From NCBI GenBank assembly GCA_964384595.1, contig CAYLLY010000005.1, forward strand, positions 1-64,000: a stretch of DNA of 64,000 nucleotides, in the 5' to 3' direction. The stretch comes from SCTG01 sp964384595 (lineage in GTDB: Bacteria > Nitrospirota > Nitrospiria > Nitrospirales > NS-4). The translations under genes and the position numbers were made by a program. Position 1 is the first letter of the stretch; every line of letters starts with the position of its first letter. The notes under the pieces were generated by a model, which saw only the letters and a list, made by a program, of their open reading frames with translations, was not told the DNA's origin and searched no databases. Below are positions 15,981 through 25,255 of this stretch, piece after piece.

Positions 15981-16767
15981 CCGATCCCTTGCAGATGCCC
16001 CGCTTCGTGCCGTCGAGAAACGCCAGGAGGTCCTGGACTTCCTGGTGCGCGCCGAACTCGTTGCGGACTTTCTTGGCCGCTTCAGCCAGACGATCCTCCG
16101 ACCGGAACAGTATCAGGTAGACCTGCTTGAGCCGCCGGATGCGGTCATCGGAAAATCCCTGGCGCTTCAGCCCGATGGTGTTGACCCCGAACAGCCGGGC
16201 GCGGTACCCGCCGGCCGCCCGCATGAAGGGCGGCACGTCCATCCCGACCGCCGAACAGCCGCCGATCATGCTGTAGGACCCGATCCGCACGAACTGATGG
16301 ATGCCGACCAGCCCTCCCACGATGGCATGGTCGCCGATCGTGATGTGGCCTGCCAGCGTAGCGGCGTTCGCCATGATCACGTGATTGCCGACAAGGCAGT
16401 CGTGGGCGATGTGCACGTAGGCCATCAGCACGTTGTGATCGCCCAGGCTGGTGACGCCGCCGCCGAACGCCGTCGCGCGGTTGACGGTCACGTACTCCCG
16501 GAGGATGTTGCGGTGGCCGATCCGGACGCGCGTCTCCTCGCCGTTGTACTTCAAGTGCTGTGGTGGGGCGCCGAGCGACACGAAGGCATGGATCTGGCAC
16601 TCCTCCCCCACCTCGGTCCACCCCTCGATGACGACGTGCGAATCGATCCGGGTCCCCCGCCCGATGCGGACATGCTCCCCGATGATGGCATAGGGGCCGA
16701 CCGTCACGCCGTCGGCCAGCTCGGCCTTGGGATGCACGATGGCCGACGGATGCACCTGGGGGCTCAC
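15961..16767 (-). CDS. lpxA: UDP-N-acetylglucosamine O-acyltransferase
   Basis: 268 residues from a GTG that overlaps the fabZ stop by 4 bp. It transfers a 3-hydroxyacyl chain from ACP to UDP-GlcNAc (or the 3-amino sugar), the first step of lipid A synthesis. The left-handed beta-helix hexapeptide repeats fill residues 5-190; catalytic His122 is in HIAHDC. The alpha-helical C-terminal domain follows. fabZ beside it supplies the same hydroxyacyl-ACP pool to fatty acids. Confidence 0.95.
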   Translation of the reverse strand: MSPQVHPSAIVHPKAELADGVTVGPYAIIGEHVRIGRGTRIDSHVVIEGWTEVGEECQIHAFVSLGAPPQHLKYNGEETRVRIGHRNILREYVTVNRATAFGGGVTSLGDHNVLMAYVHIAHDCLVGNHVIMANAATLAGHITIGDHAIVGGLVGIHQFVRIGSYSMIGGCSAVGMDVPPFMRAAGGYRARLFGVNTIGLKRQGFSDDRIRRLKQVYLILFRSEDRLAEAAKKVRNEFGAHQEVQDLLAFLDGTKRGICKGSDEREEE

Positions 16768-17246
16768 GGCTCGGCCTCCGGCGCCGCCGTGCCGTCCGTG
16801 ATCATCGCCATCAACTCCGCTTCGCAGACGAGCGTGTCGTCCACGAACACCTCCCCGCGCATCTTCCAGTAGGGATGGCGGGCGCGCAGCACGTCCACGA
16901 CGAACCGCAGCCGGTCGCCGGGCGTCACCGGTTTCCTGAATTTGGCCTTTTCGATCCCCATGAAGTACACGAGCTTGGCCCCCGCTTCCTTCGCGGATTT
17001 GAAGGCGAGGACCCCGCCCACCTGCGCCATGGCTTCGATGATGAGGACCCCCGGCATGATGGGCCGGCCGGGGAAATGCCCCTGGAAGAACGGCTCGTTG
17101 ATCGTCACGTTCTTGATGCCGACCACCCGCTTCCCGATCTCCAGTTCCTCGATGCGGTCCACCAGAAGGAACGGGTACCGGTGCGGCAGGATCGCCTGGA
17201 TCTCGGTCACGTCCAGGCACAGCCCCTGTTGGCTTCCCTGGCTCAC
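16764..17246 (-). CDS. fabZ: (3R)-hydroxyacyl-ACP dehydratase
   Basis: 160 residues with a GTG start overlapping the skp stop by 4 bp. It dehydrates 3-hydroxyacyl-ACP in fatty acid elongation. Hot-dog fold; the catalytic His57 lies in FQGHFPG and Glu71 in IIEAMAQ. Cytosolic. Coupled to lpxA, which competes for the same substrate. Confidence 0.96.
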   Translation of the reverse strand: MSQGSQQGLCLDVTEIQAILPHRYPFLLVDRIEELEIGKRVVGIKNVTINEPFFQGHFPGRPIMPGVLIIEAMAQVGGVLAFKSAKEAGAKLVYFMGIEKAKFRKPVTPGDRLRFVVDVLRARHPYWKMRGEVFVDDTLVCEAELMAMITDGTAAPEAEP

Positions 17247-17782
17247 TTGCCCCCCTTCGCGTCCAGGTCCCTGATCACGCGATCCGTGAGATCAAGCGAG
17301 GGATGGCTGTAGATGATCAGCGCGCCGGCTCCGTTATCCCCTTTCTCCACAACGAGAGTGATCTTTTCCCTGTCCGCGATCCCCCGGATGACCTGCTCAA
17401 GGCTTTTATTGAACTCATCCAGCGTCTCTTTCTTCTTGACCTGGACCTCCTGGTTCAACTGCTGGACCTTGCGCTGATACTCCACCATCTTCTGGCGGAA
17501 CTTCTCCTCCTTGTCCTTCTTGGCATCGGGGCTCAGCACGGCGCCCTGCTTGACCAGGTCCTCTTCCATCTTCTTGAGCTCGTCTTCCTCCATGTCGATA
17601 ACCTTCTGGCGGGCCTTGACGTATTCCTGCAGCGAGTCCTTGATCTTCTTGCCGGCCTTGGTGCCGTCCAAGACTTTTTGCGGCTCGACCACGCCGATCT
17701 TCAATTCCGCCGCCCAGGCCGGCGCCGCAACCAGGAGGGCGACCGCGAGCGCGACCAATACAATGCGCATTCCGTTTCTCAT
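17243..17782 (-). CDS. skp: Periplasmic chaperone OmpH/Skp
   Basis: 179 residues from the ATG at 17782, with AAGGA 9 nt upstream. A signal peptide (residues 1-24, ending AWAA) leads into a Lys/Glu-rich coiled-coil (about 40-150), the Skp tentacle structure that holds unfolded outer-membrane proteins in the periplasm. It follows bamA, whose complex receives those proteins. Confidence 0.92.
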   Translation of the reverse strand: MRNGMRIVLVALAVALLVAAPAWAAELKIGVVEPQKVLDGTKAGKKIKDSLQEYVKARQKVIDMEEDELKKMEEDLVKQGAVLSPDAKKDKEEKFRQKMVEYQRKVQQLNQEVQVKKKETLDEFNKSLEQVIRGIADREKITLVVEKGDNGAGALIIYSHPSLDLTDRVIRDLDAKGGK

Positions 17783-17822
17783 GTCGATAATCCTTTCTGA
17801 TCCAGTGTACACGACTGCCCCG

Positions 17823-20147
17823 TCAAAACAGCGAGCCGACCGAAAATTCAAACACCCCCGACCGTTCGCCCGTGCGCGGATTGAGGTTGAGGCCGTACGC
17901 CAGGCGCAGGGGCCCGAACGGGGAGATCCACCGACCCTCCACGCCGGCCGCCTTGCGCAAGTTCAACCCCCAGGCCTCCCCGTCCTCGAACCCCCTCCCA
18001 TAGTCGAAAAACAACACCCCATTGATCTTGAACTCGGGAACGACGGGAAAGACATAGTCGAAGTTGAAGATAAGCTGCTTCGTCGCCCCCAGGATGCTGA
18101 AGTTGTCGATCGAAGAGATCGGCCCGGCCCGGCCGAATTCGAATCCCCGCATGGTCTGGATGCCGCCCACGAAGAACCGGTCGCCGATCGGCAGCTGACC
18201 TCCGGGGGTATAGCTGTGGGCGAACCCTGCCCGGGCCCGCGGGGCGAACACCGTGTCCCAGACCACCGGGAAATACCAGGCGGTGTCTCCGATCACCTTG
18301 TAGAAATCGTTGGTCCCGCCGAGCGGGCCTCCGGCGAACTCCGTCGTCAGAGCGTGCCGGGCGCCGCTCTTGGGATCGATAAAGAAATCCCGCGTGTCGC
18401 GCGCAACGCCGAGGATGACCGCGCTGGTGGTGGACTTCCCGATCTGCTGCTGGATCAGCAGAGGCAGTTGGTCAACGGGAGTCACGGCGAGCCCTCCGCC
18501 TCCCAGGAATAACTCATCCGAGAGATCGTTCGAGATCGTCAGCCGCTCGCGGAGCAGGCTCAGACTTCCGCTCAGGTACTCCGAGAACCATTTGCCGAGC
18601 ACGATATCGCCGCCGATCCGCTCCTCGAAAAAGTTGAAGAAGAAGGTCTGGCGTGAGTACAGATCGATCTGGGCCGACATGGCCTCGTCGAACAGATAGG
18701 GCTCCCGGAAGGTCACGACCCCCGTCGACCGCCGCTGGCCCAACTGGCCCCGGATCTTCAGCAACTGGCCGCGGCCGAACAGGTTGCCCTCCGTGACGTC
18801 GGCCACTATCCCTAACTTATCGAGAGAGCTGAATCCGCCACCGACGCTGAACGTACCGGTGGACTTTTCCTTGACCTTGATGTCGAGGTCGACCGTGTTC
18901 GGATCGACCTGCTTCGGAATGATCTCCACCGTTTCGAAGTAGTTCATGTTGTTGAGCCGCTTGAAGCTCAATTGCATGGCCGCGGTATCGATCAGCTCGG
19001 CTTCGTTGACCCGCAGCTCCCGCCGGATCACCTTGTCGCGGGTCTTGTCGTTGCCGGAGATATTGATGTTGCGGACGCGGATCAGCGCGCCCTCTTTGAC
19101 GTCAAACGTGACCATCGCGGTCTTGGACTCGGGATCCGGCTCGATCAAGGGGTTGATGTCCGAAAACGCATAGCCCTTCGCGCCGTACACGTCCGTCGCG
19201 CGCTTGATGTCCTCCCGGACTTCCGCCATCCGGACGACGTCCCCTTCCTTCAGCTTGCTCCCGCTCCGGAGCTCGGATTCGGAAAAGATGGCCTGCCCTT
19301 TATAGCCGATCTTCGAGAACCTGAATTGCGGGCCCTCGATGATGGGGAACCGGACCGTAAACCACTTCTTGTCGGCGCTCAGGTCGACCGTGGGCTTGCC
19401 GAGCTTGACGTCCAGATACCCCTCGTCGAAATAGATCTGGCGGAGCCGCTCGACGTCGTTGTCCAGCTCTTCCTTCTTGTAGACCCCCGAATCATCGAAC
19501 CAGGAGAACAGCCAGAAGTATTCCCGTGTCACTAGGGGCTTCTTGAGCTTCCTCGCCGGGATGGCCGCCGCGCCGTCGAAGGCGACGGTCTTGATGCGGG
19601 CCTTGGGGCCCTCCTTGACGAAGAACGTCAGCGACTTGCGCTCGCCGTCCAGGGATTTGATGACCGGCACGATCCGCGCGCTGAAATGCCCCTCGTCCTC
19701 GTACAACTGCCGGAGCCGCTCAACGCTGTCCTTGATCTGCTGCTGATCCAGAAACGACTGGGTGCGGACCGTCAGTTTCTCGGTGAGCTTCTCGTCCTTG
19801 ACATTGTCGTTGCCGTCGAACAGGATCTCCGTCACAAACGGCTTCTCCGTCACGACGAAGATCACGGCCACGCCTCCGGCCTTGGGCTCGGTTTCCACGC
19901 GGACGTCTTCGAAATATCCCATCTGGTACAAGGCGCGAATCTGCTCTCGGATCCGCTCCGCGGAGAAGATTTCCCCCGTCTTCAACGTGAGCCGGGCCCG
20001 AATGGCCGGCACTTCGATCCGCTTGTTCCCCTGGACGGTGATCGTGCTGACCCGCTGGCCCGCCTCCTGAGCGAGACCGACCCCCGGGCCGAGAACCCAG
20101 ATCAGTCCCCCCAGCAGCACGATCCCATAGACGACGATAGTGGTCAT
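17823..20147 (-). CDS. bamA: Outer membrane protein assembly factor
   Basis: 774 residues from the ATG at 20147, which gives a plausible signal peptide ending near LAQEA. Five POTRA repeats (about 35-430) are followed by the 16-stranded barrel; VGGIQTMRGFEFG is the conserved (V/I)RGF loop motif and the protein ends in Phe (FEFSVGSLF), the outer-membrane insertion signal. It folds beta-barrel proteins into the outer membrane. First gene of the long minus-strand envelope operon. A longer start at 20246 is possible. Confidence 0.95.
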   Translation of the reverse strand: MTTIVVYGIVLLGGLIWVLGPGVGLAQEAGQRVSTITVQGNKRIEVPAIRARLTLKTGEIFSAERIREQIRALYQMGYFEDVRVETEPKAGGVAVIFVVTEKPFVTEILFDGNDNVKDEKLTEKLTVRTQSFLDQQQIKDSVERLRQLYEDEGHFSARIVPVIKSLDGERKSLTFFVKEGPKARIKTVAFDGAAAIPARKLKKPLVTREYFWLFSWFDDSGVYKKEELDNDVERLRQIYFDEGYLDVKLGKPTVDLSADKKWFTVRFPIIEGPQFRFSKIGYKGQAIFSESELRSGSKLKEGDVVRMAEVREDIKRATDVYGAKGYAFSDINPLIEPDPESKTAMVTFDVKEGALIRVRNINISGNDKTRDKVIRRELRVNEAELIDTAAMQLSFKRLNNMNYFETVEIIPKQVDPNTVDLDIKVKEKSTGTFSVGGGFSSLDKLGIVADVTEGNLFGRGQLLKIRGQLGQRRSTGVVTFREPYLFDEAMSAQIDLYSRQTFFFNFFEERIGGDIVLGKWFSEYLSGSLSLLRERLTISNDLSDELFLGGGGLAVTPVDQLPLLIQQQIGKSTTSAVILGVARDTRDFFIDPKSGARHALTTEFAGGPLGGTNDFYKVIGDTAWYFPVVWDTVFAPRARAGFAHSYTPGGQLPIGDRFFVGGIQTMRGFEFGRAGPISSIDNFSILGATKQLIFNFDYVFPVVPEFKINGVLFFDYGRGFEDGEAWGLNLRKAAGVEGRWISPFGPLRLAYGLNLNPRTGERSGVFEFSVGSLF

Positions 20148-20274
20148 TCGACGTGCCGTCCCGGCCCCCCCCAACGCCCGGCCAAAGTACACCGCCCCGA
20201 CTCCTTCCCGCTTCCCGGACCGCCGAGGGCGGCACCGCACAGACATGCCTAAAAAAGCGCAAAAAACCGAGTAA

Positions 20275-20303
20275 ATTCTACAGATTGCCACGCGACAAGT
20301 AAA
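20275..20303 (-). promoter_or_regulatory. Sigma70-type promoter of the bamA/lpx operon
   Basis: On the minus strand -35 TTTACT (20298-20303), 17-bp spacer, -10 TAGAAT (20275-20280). The predicted start is near 20268. It faces away from the galU promoter in the same 230-bp divergent region. Confidence 0.65.
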
Positions 20304-20337
20304 GGGGAAAAGGCGGGGCGAAACCGCCGCGCTCAGC

Positions 20338-20366
20338 TTGACTTTGCCCCGAACCGCCCGTAGAAT
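20338..20366 (+). promoter_or_regulatory. Sigma70-type promoter of galU, nearly leaderless
   Basis: TTGACT (20338-20343), 17-bp spacer, TAGAAT (20361-20366). The galU ATG is at 20376, so the transcript should start only about 3 nt before it. No Shine-Dalgarno is present. Confidence 0.75.
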
Positions 20367-20375
20367 CCGGCTGTT

Positions 20376-21248
20376 ATGGCTTCTCAAACGGTTTCCAAGG
20401 CCATCATTCCAGCCGCTGGCCTCGGAACCCGGTTCCTTCCCGCCACCAAAGCCTCCCCCAAAGAGATGCTGCCGCTGGTCGACAAGCCCCTGATTCAGTA
20501 CGCGGTGGAGGAGGCGGTGGCGGCCGGCATCCGCGACATCATCGTCATTACGGGCCGCGGCAAACGCGCCATCGAGGACCATTTCGACCTCTCGTTCGAA
20601 TTGGAAGAGGTGCTGAAGGAAAGCGGAAAAGACACGCTGCTCAAGGAAATCCGCCGGATCTCCGAACTGGCCAATTTCTGTTACATCCGCCAACGTCACG
20701 CCCGCGGGCTCGGGGACGCCATCCTCTGCGCGCAACACCTGATCGGTGACGAGCCGTTCGCCGTGCTGTTGGGAGATGAGGTCATCGATGCGGCGGTCCC
20801 CGCGACCAGACAACTGATCGATCTCTATGAAGATCTCGGCACTCCCGTCCTGGGCGTGCAGGAAGTCGAACCGGAGGAGGTCTCGCATTACGGCATCATC
20901 ACCCCCCAACCGGTACGGCCCGGGCTGTTCCAGGTCACCGATATGGTCGAAAAGCCGGCCCCCAAGGAAGCGCCGTCCCGGCTCGCGGTGATCGGCCGCT
21001 ACATCCTGCCGCCGTCGATCTTTTCCATCCTGGAGAAGACCCCGCCCGGCAAAAACCAGGAAATCCAGCTCACCGACGCCTTGCGCAGACTGGCGCAGTC
21101 GGCGCCGATGCACGCGTGCCTGGTGAGCGGCACGCGTCACGACGCCGGCGACAAGCTCGGCTTCCTCAAGGCGACCGTCGCATTCGGATTGAAGAACCCC
21201 GAGTTGGGCGGCCGCTTTTCTTCGTATCTCAAAGGCCTCAAGTTGTAG
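20376..21248 (+). CDS. galU: UTP-glucose-1-phosphate uridylyltransferase
   Basis: 290 residues. It makes UDP-glucose for surface polysaccharides. The N-terminal KAIIPAAGLGTRFLPATKASPKEML signature and VDKPLIQY motif are intact, as is FAVLLGDEVID near 130. Transcribed away from the LPS operon from its own promoter, probably without a leader. Its TAG stop is the GTAG head of a REP-like palindrome. Confidence 0.95.
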   Translation: MASQTVSKAIIPAAGLGTRFLPATKASPKEMLPLVDKPLIQYAVEEAVAAGIRDIIVITGRGKRAIEDHFDLSFELEEVLKESGKDTLLKEIRRISELANFCYIRQRHARGLGDAILCAQHLIGDEPFAVLLGDEVIDAAVPATRQLIDLYEDLGTPVLGVQEVEPEEVSHYGIITPQPVRPGLFQVTDMVEKPAPKEAPSRLAVIGRYILPPSIFSILEKTPPGKNQEIQLTDALRRLAQSAPMHACLVSGTRHDAGDKLGFLKATVAFGLKNPELGGRFSSYLKGLKL

Positions 21249-21272
21249 GGGCACGGCTTGCCACGCCCCTAC
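21245..21272. repeat. GTAG-headed REP-like palindrome at the galU stop
   Basis: GTAGGGGC at 21245-21252 pairs with GCCCCTAC at 21265-21272 around a 12-bp imperfect centre. The GTAG head includes the galU stop codon. GTAG-headed palindromes are the type recognised by REP-associated tyrosine transposases (RAYT). It may also act as a stem-loop between galU and lon. Confidence 0.75.
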
Positions 21273-21291
21273 CGACAATGAAAGGGTATCC

Positions 21292-23739
21292 ATGGCCGAG
21301 CAGGCTCAGCGCGAACCGTCACAGGTAGAGATTCCCGATCGTCTCCCGCTCCTCCCGATCCGCGACATCGTCGTGTTCCCTTACATGGTCCTGCCCCTCT
21401 TCGTGGGCCGGGACATGTCTATCAAGGCCATCGAGGCGGCGCTGAGCGGCAACCGGATCATCATGCTGTGCGCCCAGCGTTCCCTGGAAGTCGAGCATCC
21501 CAAACCGGAGGATCTTCACCCGGTCGGGACCGTGGGCATGGTGATGCGGATGCTCAAGCTGCCCGACGACCGGATCAAGATCCTGGTGCAGGGCCTGACC
21601 AAGGCCCGCATCGAGGAGTTCGTCCAGACCGAACCCTACTTCGAAGTCCGCCTCAAGCAGATCCCTGAGGCCACGCTTCCGGGCCAGTCCCTCGAAGGGG
21701 AGGCCCTGATGCGGACCGTCAAGGAACAGCTCGAACGCCTCGTCAGCCTCGGCAAGATCCTGATGCCGGACGTGATGGTCGTGATCGAGAACCTCCAGGA
21801 CCCCGGCCGGCTCGCCGACATGACCGTCTCGAACCTCGGGCTCAAGGTGGACGCCGCCCAGGAGGTGCTGGAGATCCACGATCCCGTCGCCCGCCTCCGT
21901 CGCGCCAGCGAGATGCTGGGCGCGGAAATCGAAGTCCTCTCGATGCAACAGAAGATCCAGGCCGAAGCCAAGGGCGAGATGGACAAGACCCAGCGCGAAT
22001 ACTTTCTCCGCGAGCAATTGAAGGCGATCCAGAAGGAACTGGGCGAACTGGACGAGCGGGCCGAGGAAGTAGCCGAGTTCCGAAAGAACATCAAAGACGC
22101 CAAGATGCCCGAGAAAGTCCTCAAGGAAGCCGAAAAGCAGCTCAAGCGGCTCGAGAAGATGCATCCGGACACCGCGGAGGCGGCGACGGTCCGGACCTAT
22201 CTCGAATGGCTGGTGGAACTGCCCTGGAGCAAGAAGACGAAGGATGCCCTCGACATCAAGGCCGCCGCCAAGGTCCTCAACGAGGACCACTACGACCTGG
22301 AAAAGGTCAAGGAGCGGATCCTGGAGTATCTCGCCGTCCGTAAGATGAAGGAGAAGATGAAGGGCCCGATCCTCTGCTTCGTCGGCCCGCCGGGCGTCGG
22401 CAAGACGTCCTTGGGGAAATCCATCGCGCGGGCGCTGGGCCGGGAGTTCGTCCGGATCTCGCTCGGCGGTATCCGCGACGAAGCCGAGATCCGGGGCCAT
22501 CGCCGGACCTACGTGGGCGCTCTGCCCGGCCGCATCATCCAGGGCATCAAGCAGGCGGGCACCGGCAACCCGGTATTCATGATGGACGAGGTCGACAAGG
22601 TCGGCGCCGATTTCCGCGGCGACCCTTCGGCCGCCCTGCTGGAAGTCCTCGATCCGGAGCAGAACCACGCCTTCAGCGACCATTACCTGGGCGTGCCGTT
22701 CGACCTCTCCGAGGTCATGTTCATCACCACGGCCAATCTCATGGACCCGATCCTCTCGGCCCTGCGGGACCGCATGGAGATCATCGAGATTCCCGGCTAC
22801 TCCGAGGAGGAAAAGATCGGCATCGCCAAGCGGTTCCTGATCCCCCGCCAGTTGACCGAGCACGGCATCACCGAGAAGCAGATCACCTTCTCCGATCGGG
22901 CGCTTCATCGGATCGTCGGCGACTATACGCGGGAAGCGGGCGTCCGGAACCTCGAACGCGAGATCGCCAACGTGATGCGCAAGGTGGTCAAGAAGATCGC
23001 GGAGGGGGAGGACCGGCTCTACGCCATCACGCCGACGTCCCTCCCCAAGTACCTCGGCGTGCCCAAGCACCACAAAGAGAGCGAGGAGAAGAAGGACCTC
23101 ATCGGCGTGGCCACAGGACTGGCCTGGACCGAAGTCGGCGGCGACATCATTCACATCGAAGCGACGATCATGAAGGGGAAAGGCTCGCTGACGCTGACCG
23201 GCCACCTGGGCGACGTCATGAAGGAATCGGCGCAGGCCGCGCTCAGCTACGTCCGGGCGCGCGCGCGCCAACTCGGCCTCATGCCCGCGGTCTTCGCCCG
23301 GCACGACATCCACATCCACGTTCCGGCCGGGGCGATCCCGAAAGACGGGCCCTCCGCCGGCATCACCATGGCCACCGCACTCACGTCCGCCTTCACGGGG
23401 CGGCCGGTGCGCCACGACCTCGCCATGACCGGCGAGGTCACGTTGCGCGGGCGGGTCCTGGAGATCGGGGGGCTGAAGGAAAAGATCCTGGCGGCCAAGC
23501 GGGTCGGCATCTTCAGGGTGATCCTGCCCAAGAAAAACCAGAAGGACCTGGCGGACATTCCCAAACATCTGCTCAAAGGGATGACGCTCATCTTCGCCGA
23601 AACGATGGACGACGTCCTGGCATCGGCCCTGCGCCGGGTGCCGGCGCCGCGCGGCGCACACGCGAAACCGGACGCGCCGGGACGCCGACCCCCGATGAGC
23701 CGCCGGCCCGTCGCCGCCGCCCCCCCCAGACACGGCTGA
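21292..23739 (+). CDS. lon: ATP-dependent protease Lon
   Basis: 815 residues, full length. It is a cytosolic AAA+ serine protease for damaged and regulatory proteins. N-terminal substrate domain about 15-310, Walker A GPPGVGKT at 365-372, catalytic Ser688 (PKDGPSAGI) and Lys731 (GLKEKILAAK), spaced 43 residues as in other Lon proteins. The stop overlaps the thiL start (TGATG). Lon and a proteasome coexist in this genome. Confidence 0.97.
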   Translation: MAEQAQREPSQVEIPDRLPLLPIRDIVVFPYMVLPLFVGRDMSIKAIEAALSGNRIIMLCAQRSLEVEHPKPEDLHPVGTVGMVMRMLKLPDDRIKILVQGLTKARIEEFVQTEPYFEVRLKQIPEATLPGQSLEGEALMRTVKEQLERLVSLGKILMPDVMVVIENLQDPGRLADMTVSNLGLKVDAAQEVLEIHDPVARLRRASEMLGAEIEVLSMQQKIQAEAKGEMDKTQREYFLREQLKAIQKELGELDERAEEVAEFRKNIKDAKMPEKVLKEAEKQLKRLEKMHPDTAEAATVRTYLEWLVELPWSKKTKDALDIKAAAKVLNEDHYDLEKVKERILEYLAVRKMKEKMKGPILCFVGPPGVGKTSLGKSIARALGREFVRISLGGIRDEAEIRGHRRTYVGALPGRIIQGIKQAGTGNPVFMMDEVDKVGADFRGDPSAALLEVLDPEQNHAFSDHYLGVPFDLSEVMFITTANLMDPILSALRDRMEIIEIPGYSEEEKIGIAKRFLIPRQLTEHGITEKQITFSDRALHRIVGDYTREAGVRNLEREIANVMRKVVKKIAEGEDRLYAITPTSLPKYLGVPKHHKESEEKKDLIGVATGLAWTEVGGDIIHIEATIMKGKGSLTLTGHLGDVMKESAQAALSYVRARARQLGLMPAVFARHDIHIHVPAGAIPKDGPSAGITMATALTSAFTGRPVRHDLAMTGEVTLRGRVLEIGGLKEKILAAKRVGIFRVILPKKNQKDLADIPKHLLKGMTLIFAETMDDVLASALRRVPAPRGAHAKPDAPGRRPPMSRRPVAAAPPRHG

Positions 23740-24758
23740 TGCGCCACGGCCGGATCGGCGAGTTCGAACTGATCCAGCGGCTCCGGAACGCGACAGGAAT
23801 TCCGCGCGCCCTCGGGAAAACGGTCCTCGCGGGCATCGGCGACGATGCCGCCGTCCTGAAGACCCGGTCCGGACGGGTCCTGCTGGCCACCACCGATGTG
23901 CTCGTCGAGCACGTTCACTTCGATCTGGCCTGCACCACCTACCGGCAGCTCGGCTACAAGGCCGCCACGGCCAATCTCAGCGACATCGCGGCGATGGGCG
24001 GCCTGCCCCGGTTCGTCCTGCTCGCCGTCGCCGTGACCCCGCGGCAATCGTCCCGCGATGTGGAGGCGCTGTACGCGGGCGCGCATGCCGCGTGCCGGCG
24101 GGCGGACGCGGCGATCGTCGGCGGCGACATGTCCGCGTCTCGCACCGATCTGTTCCTCTCGCTGGTGGTGCTGGGCGAGGTCGAACCGTCCGCGGTGCTC
24201 CGGCGGTCCACCGCCCGCGCGGGCGACCGCCTGTACGTCACCGGCACGCTGGGGGACTCGCAGGCCGGGTTGGAGATCTTACTGCGACGAAGGAAACCGT
24301 CGGAAGAGGGGGGGGTGGTTTATCTGATAAGGCGCCATCTGACGCCTACCGCCCGCCTCCGTGAAGCCCGGCTCCTGGCCGAGAATCGCCTGGCCAGCGC
24401 GGCCATTGATCTGTCGGACGGCCTGGCCGGTGACGTCCGCCACATCTGCGAGGAGAGCAAGGTCGGCTGCCTCATCGACACGCGACAGCTTCCCCTGTCC
24501 GCCCCGCTCCTCGCCCATGCGCGGGCCGGACGGCGCGATCCGATCACGTATGCGCTCGGCGGCGGGGAAGATTACGAACTCCTCTTCACGGTGCCGCCGG
24601 CCAACGTGCCGCGCGTGGAAACGCTCATTCGCCGCCGGGTGCTGTGGGCGACCCCGATCGGCACCATCACGCCCGCCCGCAGGGGGCTTCGCCTCATCGG
24701 CGCCGACGGCGCCGTCCATCCGCTGAGCGCAAAGGGCTACGAGCACCGCATAGGATGA
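23739..24758 (+). CDS. thiL: Thiamine-monophosphate kinase
   Basis: 339 residues. It phosphorylates thiamine monophosphate to the active cofactor. The N-terminal GEFELIQRL, GIGDDAAV (residues 30-37) and VGGDMSAS segments are the ATP/Mg-binding elements of the PurM-like family. It overlaps lon by one base and the next gene by four (ATGA). The thiS-thiG-thiE genes lie 12 kb away. Confidence 0.95.
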   Translation: MRHGRIGEFELIQRLRNATGIPRALGKTVLAGIGDDAAVLKTRSGRVLLATTDVLVEHVHFDLACTTYRQLGYKAATANLSDIAAMGGLPRFVLLAVAVTPRQSSRDVEALYAGAHAACRRADAAIVGGDMSASRTDLFLSLVVLGEVEPSAVLRRSTARAGDRLYVTGTLGDSQAGLEILLRRRKPSEEGGVVYLIRRHLTPTARLREARLLAENRLASAAIDLSDGLAGDVRHICEESKVGCLIDTRQLPLSAPLLAHARAGRRDPITYALGGGEDYELLFTVPPANVPRVETLIRRRVLWATPIGTITPARRGLRLIGADGAVHPLSAKGYEHRIG

Positions 24759-25246
24759 TCCCCCTCGCCGTCATCAAGGAGAAGCTCCGCCAGATCCTGC
24801 ACCTGGGCGATTCGCCCGCGCGCACCGCGCTGGCCTTCGCCGTGGGGGTCTTCATCGCCTTCTCCCCGAGCTACGGTCTCCACACCGCCAGCGTGTTTCT
24901 CTGCGCCTGGGCCTTCCGCTTGAATTTCCTGGCCTTGATGGCGGGCAACCTGATCAACAATCCCTGGACGTTCCTGCCGATCGTCGCCGGCAGCATGTGG
25001 GTAGGTCTGCTCCTGGATCCCGTCGGCGCCCCCCCGGCGATCGACTGGAACGACTTCACACTCCGGATGCTGTGGGAGCAGTTCCATCCCTATGTGATCC
25101 CCTTTGTCCTGGGCCATGTCCTGCTGGGAGTCATCGGCGCGGCCGCCGGGTACGTCATCATGTACCAGGCCATCCTCAAGTTCCGCGAGCATCATGCGAA
25201 GACGCATCAACGGGCTCCAGTTGCGCCCCCACCCCCTTCGTGTTAG
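24755..25246 (+). CDS. DUF2062 membrane protein
   Basis: 163 residues with ATG at 24755, overlapping thiL. FAVGVFIAFSPSYGLHTASVF is the DUF2062 signature; membrane segments lie at about 27-50, 55-80 and 115-140. The function is unknown; members often sit in envelope gene clusters. Confidence 0.85.
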   Translation: MIPLAVIKEKLRQILHLGDSPARTALAFAVGVFIAFSPSYGLHTASVFLCAWAFRLNFLALMAGNLINNPWTFLPIVAGSMWVGLLLDPVGAPPAIDWNDFTLRMLWEQFHPYVIPFVLGHVLLGVIGAAAGYVIMYQAILKFREHHAKTHQRAPVAPPPPSC

Positions 25247-25249
25247 ATT
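25221..25249 (+). promoter_or_regulatory. Candidate leaderless promoter for the HD gene
   Basis: TTGCGC (25221-25226), 17-bp spacer, TAGATT (25244-25249), inside the end of the DUF2062 gene. The GTG start at 25256 is 6 nt after the -10 box and has no Shine-Dalgarno. Confidence 0.5.
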
Positions 25250-25255
25250 TTTCGG

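Noticed and set aside
21319..23733. An 804-residue open frame antisense to lon
   Set aside because: It is a codon-bias shadow of lon; it has no family resemblance.
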